Below, piece after piece: positions 56,480 through 64,000 of a DNA stretch of 64,000 nt. The translations under genes and the position numbers were made by a program. The notes beneath the pieces were generated by a model. The model did not search any database, was not told the origin of the DNA, and saw nothing but the letters and a program-made list of their open reading frames with translations. Position 1 is the stretch's first letter. The number at the start of each line of letters is the position of its first letter. This DNA comes from Prostheceraeus crozeri (taxonomy: Eukaryota > Platyhelminthes > Polycladida > Euryleptidae). The stretch covers positions 248,001-312,000 of the forward strand of contig CAJQUW010001793.1 of NCBI GenBank assembly GCA_907163375.1. The letters are read 5' to 3'.

Positions 56480-57635
56480 TAGATTGTATTCGCGCAAATG
56501 GTGAGCAAGTAGAAAATAAATGTTATACTGGTACTCGTGTTAGCAACTGTTTTCCTTTGAATCATAATTAACTTACAGAAATTAATCATTGAGTCGCTAA
56601 TTGCTATTGCATCAACAGCTTTGAAATTATCACTGCTAGAATCCGCCACGTTACATAAACAAAACATTTTGAATCCATGTCACACAGAATAAATTGACGA
56701 CTACAAACTATCGCATTTTCTCAATATGAGAAAACGGAGCTCTATATTGTGCCCAAATATTACACATTACAGAAGCCATGCAACTTAATATATTATCTAC
56801 TCTGAAATGAGATGAGAGCAACATTTGATACAATCCACTACGGGAAATACTGACGTTTCTGGATTTTTAGCTGTCATCAGTACAGTATACCTGTAAAGAA
56901 TCAGTAACTCACATGTAAACAAATCATCATCCGAAATGCAGACATCTACAATTAATGAAATACATACAGCTCAAATCTCATTCTGTAGAGTTCGTTTCCA
57001 AATTTGAAATTTGCAAACACCAATACAAATAGCTAATTGGCGTTTGCAGTTCATGCACGAAGCTCAAATCAAACCTTGCTCTCATCTCTTGTACTTCAAA
57101 CATAATAAAAACAATTACAACATTACAACAATTGCATTAAGAACAACTTCTGGCTTTCAAACAAGATTATGACAGCTATTTGATGAAGGTTGATCCGCCA
57201 TGGCATAAGTAAACGCGAAATCAATACGAAAAGAAATCCTTATCACTTCTGCAGTTGTTTGCGAGATTTCAATTTTCGCTGATGTCTTCGCCGAAATTTA
57301 GCCGCTTTTGCAACAAGTGATCATACAAAATATTCATTCGTCACTCCCTTGTGTTCCAGAAACTTTTTAGTAGATTTTTCTTTCATATTTTTCTGGCAGA
57401 CGCTTCTTGAAAGACACGTTTTGGAGAGCATCAAAGCAATCGGAACTCAATTCATAATAAACTCCATAATAACGTATTACAACTTTTTCGTAAAGCATTC
57501 CCACCAAAATTTATTTCTTATTTCAAAACCTTGATTACTTGATTGTCCAGTTTCTAAGGATTGACGAAAGGATCACTGACTTCCTTGTAGAAGAATTTTC
57601 TGCTCAAGAGTCATGCGGATTTTTAGAAAGCATCT
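56480..57635. other. DEK intron, no gene recognised
   Basis: AT-rich DNA without supported ORF or repeat. Confidence 0.4.
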
Positions 57636-57639
57636 GCTT

Positions 57640-58140
57640 TGAATTTGATCACCCTTAAAAATTGCAGGGTCTTTAAGGTCCCCAACAATCTCCATAGCAC
57701 CGTTCACAATTGTAAAAGAGCCCTACATAATCTAAAAAGGACCCACATGCGCTTAGCTTTATGGGTACCGGTCTCAATCCTATAGGCCCTTTACAATCTC
57801 AATTCATATCTAAAAAGTGCTCTCCAAAAACCAAAACAGTTGCCGCTTACAATCTCAAAGGGGTGCTTCACAAAATCTTGTGGGTCCCTTTCAAAATCTA
57901 AATATGGCCCCTTCACGATTAAAAGGGTCCCCTTCGCAGTCTTAAAGGGCCCCTCACAATCTCAAAAGGGCCCCCTCACGATCTAGAAGGGGCCCCTTCG
58001 CAGTCTCAAAAGGGCTTCCCAACGATCGAAAAGGGGCCCATTCACAGTCTCAAAAGGGCCCCCTCACGAACTTAAAGAATCCCTTCACAATCTTAGAAGG
58101 GCCCACTCTCAATCTCAAAGGGGCCCCTTCAAAATCCAAA
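57640..58140. repeat. Minisatellite built on AAGGGGCCCCTTC-type units
   Basis: Units of about 20-24 bp, close to AAAGGGGCCCCTTCACAATC plus TCA, are repeated some twenty times. They are cleanest at 57890-58135 and decayed toward 57640. Each unit centres on the palindrome GGGCCC, often within AAGGGGCCCCTT. Non-coding; it lies in the DEK intron. Confidence 0.85.
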
Positions 58141-58144
58141 TTAT

Positions 58145-58860
58145 TTGTTCCTTGGCAAAACATTTTCTCACTACTTACTTTATCAAAAAAACCCCCCCGG
58201 AAATCCGGTTAAAACCGGAAGAGTGGCAGCCCTGATATACAATATATTTAAATTATAGGTACTTCAAAAAACATATATCTGCTAAATATATAACCCCAAA
58301 TAAAAGAATATTTTTCCGAAACCTTCATGCGCGCAGGTTCCGCGCACGCGCAGCTCAAACCCATCATCCGAGCAGCGGTGACAGCGCTGCTTATTGCTGA
58401 TGGTTTGCGTTAAATTTTCATGTGAAGCACTATGAGTCATGGTAATTCATAATCATAAGTTTTGATTTTATTATAGAGTAATTTATTTTTGAGAAGCAAA
58501 CGAGTGGCACAAACTGGCACACTCCATCTAGATCAGCTCTACCCGTTGGTTTGACTAACAAATGCATTTTAAAAATAGCGGTGCTAGTTTGGCGGTCGTG
58601 TGGTTTAGTAATTTGAAATCATCTGGAAGTCATTTATGTTCATAACATGCCTTAGCGAGGGTGCCTTCAGTCATACCGCAAGAAATTTATTGAAAACAAC
58701 CTAAATCAACGATTCTGCAGCATGACTTGAATCGTCCGATACTCCTGTAATTACGGTTGAACATAATTGCAGGTACGATAAGGCTTCTATCGTAGACTTA
58801 GGTTTGCTTCATTTTCAAATACATAAATTCAATACCTGAAAGTAAGCAATCATGCTACTT
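58145..58860. other. DEK intron, no gene recognised
   Basis: A GC-richer patch at 58325-58400 (TGCGCGCAGGTTCCGCGCAC) stands out from its surroundings. A short repeat shared with 52.58 kb lies at 58764. No exon was found. Confidence 0.4.
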
Positions 58861-58862
58861 AC

Positions 58863-59139
58863 ACCGACCACGTTTCGCTGGTTTCTTGGGAGTTTCTTCA
58901 ACTTCCATTTCCTCTTCCTCATCTTCATCTTCATCCTCATCAGAACTTCCAGCTTTTTTAGATTTCTTTCCCTTGGATCCCGAGGCTTTCTTTCCTTTTT
59001 TGGACGGAGTCTTCTTTGCAGCACGCTTTCTTTTCTTAGCAGACGCTGGTGCCATTCCTAAGTCTTTAGGGCAAGCCAGGAAATCAAAAAGTCGTTCCAC
59101 CAATTCGTCTTTCGAGCCACCTAACTCTAAGCCGAGTAT
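58863..59139 (-). CDS. DEK: DEK homologue, exon with end of SAP-type box and acidic region
   Basis: On the minus strand the exon follows CTCTTATTTGCAG (acceptor ending at 59140) and ends at GGTCGGT/GTAAGT after 58863. It is 277 bp, entered in phase 0 and left in phase 1, which matches the next exon at 50447. It encodes ILGLELGGSKDELVERLFDF and LACPKDLG, the second half of the SAP-like box of DEK. After this come a Lys/Ala/Ser-rich nuclear-localisation-like stretch (KKRKRAAKKTPSKKGKK), an acidic block (SSDEDEDEDEEEEMEVEE) and KKPAKRGR. The order matches DEK proteins. The upstream exon, with the first half of the SAP box, is not in the window and lies beyond 64000. Confidence 0.94.
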
Positions 59140-60064
59140 CTGCAAATAAGAGGTTTGGATTGAAGGGATCGGTCACACATTTGGTTTTGTTCGACTGTCA
59201 GCCAAACCACAATATCATGGTCATTCATACGTGGTACGTCCGATAAGTTTCCAGACAAATGTAGAAAAATGGCAAATCTTTCAGTTCTGACATGATGGAT
59301 CATTAATTTGGCATATGTAGGTTAGGATGGTATGCAAAATTTCAAAAAGTTTCCATTTTTACCAGTCTGCTGGCCCATTTTTAAAAACATACGAAGTTTT
59401 GATTATTTTGATGAATGTAAAACAAAATAATATCTTTTTTCTATTTTGTGCATGACAAATTCGTTGATGGTTGTGTTGTTTAAGCATTTGTCAAAAAAGT
59501 ACTCTGATGTGACTAGATAAAAATAACAGGTCTTCAGAAGTTCCCTTTTCAAGTGAATTTCCCTCTTGTTGAACACAGTTCAAAGCATCTTGAAGAGCGA
59601 AATTTAACGAAGATTGCGCGAACGGCATCTTCCAGATCAGAGAGCTGCGCATTGGTCGGGCCAGAGATTTTTCCATTTTTTTCGCAGCTCTGCCAAATTT
59701 TCGCAGGCCTACTAATGCGAGCAGTAGAATTTTAACAGCCTATATTATAGCAGATTATAGCATCATGCTTCATGATCAAGCAGGGTGAACGCCGCTTTTA
59801 TCATCAAAACTTGACCAAGAGTGCCTATCTATCTTCTGGGAGGTATATACAATAGAACTATATTTCTTATGCAATTTTGATATTGCTGCACCGCACTGAT
59901 TTAAGCAGAAACTTAGCTCTTGTAACAGGAAAGACTTTCCGAAAGCAACTGCGTTTCGTCATTGATGACCATCGGAGAAGATTCTTCGCAATGATCTGAT
60001 TACATGAGCTCGCATTAACTGTCATTGATTATAGTCTCTGAGGAGCCATTTTGTTAATATGGCT

Positions 60065-60065
<1 letters not shown>

Positions 60066-60140
<75 letters not shown>
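60066..60140. repeat. (TA)n microsatellite
   Basis: About 37 uninterrupted AT units. It sits at the 3' end of the minus-strand LINE fragment, so it may have grown from that element's tail. Confidence 0.98.
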
Positions 60141-60142
<2 letters not shown>

Positions 60143-60890
60143 GTATGAAAAAACATTACAAAGAAAATTCCAAGTTTTAGGGTTGACTGGTTTAGCCAAT
60201 CACGGAAGTCACTGTCCACAGTGGCCATATTGTCACGAATTCCAATAACTTGGCAAGAGAGAACATGAGCGTTCGTTTGTTCTTCACCACATGAGCAGGC
60301 ACTATTATTTGAGAGACCTATTCGATTCATAAATGCTTTGTATCGACTGCAACCAGAGCGGAGCCGATTCAAGAGTACCCATTTTGCTCGCGGCAGGTCA
60401 TATCCAGGCGGCTTGTTAGTAGGTCTTGCGATAAACTCTTTGAGTTGGTGGTTAGAGTCATCCCATTTTCTCTTTCATGTATTCATGGCGCAAGTGTCTG
60501 GTGTCGTCTCACTGGCCTTTTGTTTCAGCTGGTAGAGCCACCTTGAGAGCGGATTTCGAGATTGGGGTCGTTGTTCATCTGATGCCGGGGTGGTTACAAC
60601 TTGATGAAGATGGTTGGGCTGTTGAATAGCTCGATTGTATGGCTGCAAGGTTTGTTTGTCTCTTCGTATGTCTGAAGGTTCAATCCCGCTCAGTACTGGA
60701 GGTAGCTCTGTAGGGGTCGATCTAATACTTCCTGATGTAAGGCGCATGCAGTCGTTAAGCTGAACATCGATCTTCTTAACATTCCTAACGATTATTTGTA
60801 CTAAGTGCATGTCACAAACATAATCAAAAATCAGTAATCTTAAAACTAAAACAACTACAAAAACTTTGCAATAAAAATTCACTTATTGAA
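60066..60890 (-). mobile_element. Jockey-like LINE 3' fragment nested in the hAT
   Basis: On the minus strand, IDVQLNDCMRLTSGSIRSTP, TELPPVLSGIEPSDIRRDK (about 60790-60650) and then MNRLRSGCSRYKAFMNRIGL, SNNSACSCGEEQ (60372-60270) are the usual C-terminal end of jockey-type RT proteins (LNRLRxGHxRY...HRIGLxxxxxCxCG). There is a frame change between the two. No RT core is present. The fragment ends in the (TA)n run. Its upstream limit is uncertain. Confidence 0.8.
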
Positions 60891-61226
60891 GACAGTGTCT
60901 GTTCCAGTTGATATCAGGCGTCGACAAAAGGATCGAAGGAAAAAACAATTCAGCAATAAGCAGAAGTAAAAATTCTCATCAAAAGAGAGGAAAACAAATA
61001 ATGAATGCAAATCAAAAGCGAAAGGACTGATGATGTAGAAATTCAGCAGTGTGGAAATCTTAACTTGCAAGAATATAACAATTATAATCTTGAAATGCAG
61101 CTAGATAAATATGATGTGCTTCTTTTGACGCCTCCTCCCCAAGCAGTCTCATATGATTTTCCATCAAAATTGTAAGAATACACTTAGTCAGGCTTGAATT
61201 TGGTGCACTAACTTTCGATTTAAGAA

Positions 61227-61287
61227 CTTCGTCGTGTGCAGAAATAATTTTTTTGACTGTACATGATTATTTCTGCACTTGACGAAG
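61227..61287. repeat. 61-bp fold-back inside hAT copy 2
   Basis: CTTCGTCGTGTGCAGAAATA begins one arm, and TATTTCTGCACTTGACGAAG ends the other. The arms are 22 bases with two mismatches around a 17-base loop. It was not seen at the matching place in copy 1, so it is probably a later addition. Confidence 0.85.
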
Positions 61288-62489
61288 GCTCCACTAATGA
61301 CTTTCCATTCCCTTGTGTGTTTACTTTTCTCCGATGTCTCTTTCTTTTATCTCTCAATATATTCTCAAGCATCGAATTCATTTTTATTAAGTTATTTTCC
61401 TTTTCTTGCTTTGACTGTTTTTCAACCTTTTTCTAATGGTCATCTGTCGGTTCTTTCTTCTTTCTCCTTTTGTAATTTTAAACAAGCTTTGGAATGTTGC
61501 TTGACCAACGACATATTTTCACGAAGACCGTCTGTGATTGGCATCGAGTGGCAGAATTGATTAGTGAAACATCCAACAGTTGTTGATTCGCTCCCATTAC
61601 ACAATTTTATCAAAGGATGGCAACCGTGAATCTTTACAGAAGGCATTGACAAGGAACCGGTGCCTAACCATAAATTGTTAGTCACAGGAGTCCATTATTC
61701 CTCAGGTACTGTTGTCATGGCAAAGCGTGTCCACTGCGCATGATTTTGTTTTCAATGTGCAGGTTAGTCCTAGACCTTTAAAATATTGTATACTGTCGGA
61801 TTTCTACTATTGGACATCAATGGCAGCCTCTTCGCGACTTTGATTGTCCATGCCTCGATATTCGGAGATCTTATGGACTTTGCATCACTTCAGACGAAAC
61901 TGATTTTTCTGCATAACTGGTATAAAATGTGTTTTTTGCAGCATCCACTTCTTTAGAATGCTTTTCAAATTTATTTAATGTCAGGTAAGAAACGTTTCTA
62001 AAAAGTGGGGAGTGCATCATCAGTGGCCTCTTTTACTCTTTGACTTCTAAAACATAGCCTTGAAAGGTTCACACTTGCGGTTATTTGACAAATAAACTAC
62101 TGATGCTTTCAAAAGTGTAAAACAGCCACATACTGAGCTATTGCTGCAATTTTTCTCTTAAGCTGAACCTGCTGCCAGACGTAAGACACTACGATGATCA
62201 TGAAGTTTTCACTAGCAGAAAATACAAAGAATAATACAATCAGCTATCAAGTTTACGAATAATTTTTGTCCTGTAAACCAGCATTTGCTCCATTAAACAG
62301 CATACGTCCATTTAAATGTACAAATAACAAGACTTCATTTTTTCGCAGGACCACGTCCATTTTTTTCGCAGCGAGCTCATTTATATCAACATTTTCGCAG
62401 TGCGAAAATTTTTGCAGCTGGCCCGACCACTGGAGCTGCGTTCAAATGATTATCCACACAAATTTTCTTCGGAGTTCTGTACGACTAGA

Positions 62490-63460
62490 AATATGATCGA
62501 GAAAGGTCTGGGCTTTAAGAGGATGGGCAGCCATTAAACCAGCATCATTGATAGCATGTTGCGCGATACCGGATGTGTGAGAGGGAACGCTATCATAGAG
62601 AAAACAATGGGTAATAAACGGGATTCCGGGTAGTTGCTCGAGCTTTTTGAATGGGAAATTGATCGATCAAAAGTTGTGGGGAGTCTCTAACCTGAAAACA
62701 TGAATGGGAGCTGTTTGTAATGAGCGCATGTAACGGCAGACCGTCCTTCCAAAAAAAAATCATCAAGCACAATCTCTGTTGCGATGAAAGAAAAACCAGT
62801 TATCCTCGTCGTCAATAACTAGATCTCGATCGCTCCCCTCGATTAGGATGATTCACGTTTGGAAGATGGATTGTATAGAGAAAATGGGGCTTCATCGACA
62901 GTAAGAAAATATTAAGAAGAAAACGCTCCCTTAACTCTTCAGTGATACCCAAATCCTCTCGACAAGCCTACAATTGTCTTTCACGTATGTCGGCGAGAAA
63001 AAAATCTGCGTGCCGACTTTTCGATACCCATTTACTTTTCCACAAGGGAAACATTCAGTTCCTCACCAAGAATGGTAATCTACTTGGTTGTTTATGCGTG
63101 TATCCTTGTTCAGAAGCTTTTCGGCTCGGACTTCGTGGTTGTCACTGCCTCGGCAGGCCTACCTTCAGGTGGATCATCAGTGATATTCTGTCGACTTCGT
63201 CTAAACTCTGTCGTTCAAAATTAGATAGTCGATCTTCGTCTCTACACAGCTGCCATTTTATCCAGCATTTCGTGATTCTGATTGCTAAGAACACAGACGA
63301 ATTGCACATCAGCATTCAATCTTTTCAACTTGAAGCTCAAGTGAAGACATTGTTGCATGTGATTGATTTCACATCGAACTTCATTCGAGAATGGACGATT
63401 GCGTTGTGAATAGAGGTAGCTAACAAAAATCAGTGCTGCTCTTGTGCGCCTGAATATCAT
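62490..63460 (-). pseudogene. Decayed Tc1/mariner-like transposase (main part)
   Basis: Minus-strand pieces read as a DDE transposase in several frames: a HPNLIEGSDRDLVIDDEDNW / FFFHRNRDCA segment near 62850-62780, and DSVPSHTSGIAQHAINDAGL near 62590-62540, which has the position of the QDNAPxH block. On the other side of the hAT, SDLEDAVRAIFVKFRSSRC (about 59640-59580) resembles the C-terminal helices. A long plus-strand frame over 62942-63409 is read as an antisense shadow. The family within the superfamily is not determined. Confidence 0.4.
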
Positions 63461-63721
63461 TAACTATTCAACATAGTAGATTTTATTTGATGCATTGTCT
63501 TCCTCTGCACCCGTCTATCGATAACCTGAAATTCATCAAATTAACCAAAATTTCGCATGTCTTTTAAAATGAGCCTGCAAACTAACAAAAAACGAACACT
63601 TTTTGAAACTTGGCATACCATCCTAACCTACATATGCCATATTAATGATCGATCATGTCAGAATTGAAGGATTTGCAGTTTTTCAACATTTGTCAGGTAA
63701 CGTATTGGACGTGCCACGCAT

Positions 63722-64000
63722 CAGTATTACTATTTTAATCAATATCGTGTAGCACAAAAATATACATCGCACAATCAATAAATTTATCACATAGCATGTA
63801 GATAGTCGCATAGTACACTGTATAGTAGTATACTTACACAGTAGTGGACAAATTGGATACATCACCTTTAAAAAATTTCTAATTGTAGTAAATTTCTTTG
63901 AATGCGGAAATTAAACATATACGAGTAGTTATGATTTCTGAATGTGAAAATATACTTATCATATTTATCAAAAATGCTACATTCACAAGTGATTAGTGAA
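63722..64000. other. DEK intron sequence, no feature recognised
   Basis: AT-rich. The upstream DEK exon is not present before the window ends. Confidence 0.4.

Larger units (their letters stand above)
50448..58862 (-). other. DEK intron (8.4 kb) loaded with transposon fragments
   Basis: The intron lies between the two recognised DEK exons, with a GTAAGT donor at 58862 and a CAG acceptor at 50448. It contains a mariner remnant, an RTE LINE fragment, a complete-ended hAT, a second transposase remnant and a GGGCCC minisatellite, each listed separately. No further DEK exon was found inside, which fits the uninterrupted phase between the two exons. Confidence 0.85.
59650..62432. mobile_element. 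hAT transposon, copy 2, nested in the Tc1/mariner-like element
   Basis: CATTGGTCGGGCCAG (59650) and CTGGCCCGACCACTG (ending at 62432) are the same termini as copy 1 at 34208-36609, with one mismatch on the left. The 8-bp repeat GAGCTGCG flanks it exactly (59642-59649 and 62433-62440). The orientation is opposite to copy 1. The shared coding remnant is at 61685-61440 (minus): CHSMPITDGLRENMSLVKQH and then SKACLK, against CHTLPTTDSLRKKVSLAKRH in copy 1. It is longer than copy 1 (2783 against 2402 bp) because of a LINE fragment and a small fold-back. Confidence 0.95.
59230..63718 (-). mobile_element. Tc1/mariner-like transposon with about 120-bp terminal inverted repeats, interrupted by a hAT
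   Basis: The left end CGTGGTACGTCCGATAAGTT (59230) and the complement of the right end CGTGGCACGTCCAATACGTT (ending at 63718) start inverted repeats that stay alignable for about 120 bp, including GACAAATGT, TTCTGACATGAT and TATGTAGGTTAGGATGGTAT. The flanks are TA on the left (59228-59229) and CA on the right (63719-63720), consistent with a TA target duplication with one change. Removing the hAT at 59650-62432 leaves about 1.7 kb, a normal size. Minus-strand pieces outside the hAT (62490-63400 and 59490-59650) look like a dead DDE transposase, for example YDSVPSHTSGIAQHAI near 62560. Confidence 0.85.

Noticed and set aside
62942-63409. 155-codon plus-strand gene
   Set aside because: It overlies the minus-strand transposase remnant between the inverted repeats of the Tc1/mariner-like element and has no recognisable domain.
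1-64000. Capsid, packaging ATPase, integrase or envelope genes of the virus-like element
   Set aside because: I looked for these on both strands and saw none in the window. They may lie to the left of base 1.

Overview
The window is eukaryotic: GT-AG introns, a recognisable animal host gene (DEK), LINEs of the CR1/L2/jockey and RTE kinds, a tRNA-derived SINE, and hAT, piggyBac and Tc1/mariner transposons. AT-rich sequence with frequent 'taggcctac' and 'acatgta' words and this element mix suggest a marine invertebrate. I cannot name the phylum with confidence, although a deuterostome such as an echinoderm or hemichordate would fit. There are no bacterial-style genes.

Layout. (1) 1-9.1 kb is a Polinton/adintovirus-like fossil. 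It carries a TBP-like (TATA-binding protein fold) ORF cut by the window start, a protein-primed family B DNA polymerase on the minus strand (broken), a C2H2-finger ORF, a proline-rich gene on the minus strand that looks spliced and sits below a TATA box, a small unidentified plus-strand coding region, and several blocks of tandem promoter-like repeats. No capsid, ATPase, protease or integrase is seen; these could lie left of the window. (2) 9.6-14.4 kb is a satellite array of about 316-bp monomers with a homogeneous core, an alternating two-monomer higher-order pattern and decayed edges. (3) 15-42 kb is gene-poor: a hAT fragment with a BED finger, a jockey/CR1-like LINE, a complete-ended but internally deleted piggyBac (24437-26393), a 193-bp tandem duplication, a hAT C-terminal remnant, a complete-ended hAT (34208-36609) and a 125-bp fold-back. 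(4) 41.4-49.9 kb holds a nearly full-length CR1-like LINE with ORF1 and ORF2 (minus), a complete-ended hAT carrying a tRNA-SINE, and a decayed L2/CR1-like LINE with a tiny LINE tail nested inside it. (5) 50.2-64 kb is the 3' half of host DEK on the minus strand. Two internal exons lie 8.4 kb apart, separated by an intron full of mariner, RTE and hAT DNA. The intron upstream of the second exon runs off the window and holds a three-deep nest: a LINE fragment in a hAT in a Tc1/mariner-like element.

The most notable points are the TBP-like ORF next to a Polinton-type polymerase, together with a TATA-driven, spliced-looking transcription unit; several transposons whose boundaries are defined to the base by inverted repeats plus target duplications; an intact 320-codon ORF in a shortened hAT that keeps only the dimerisation domain and a coiled coil; and the alternating-monomer satellite. 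DEK is the only host gene I can name.
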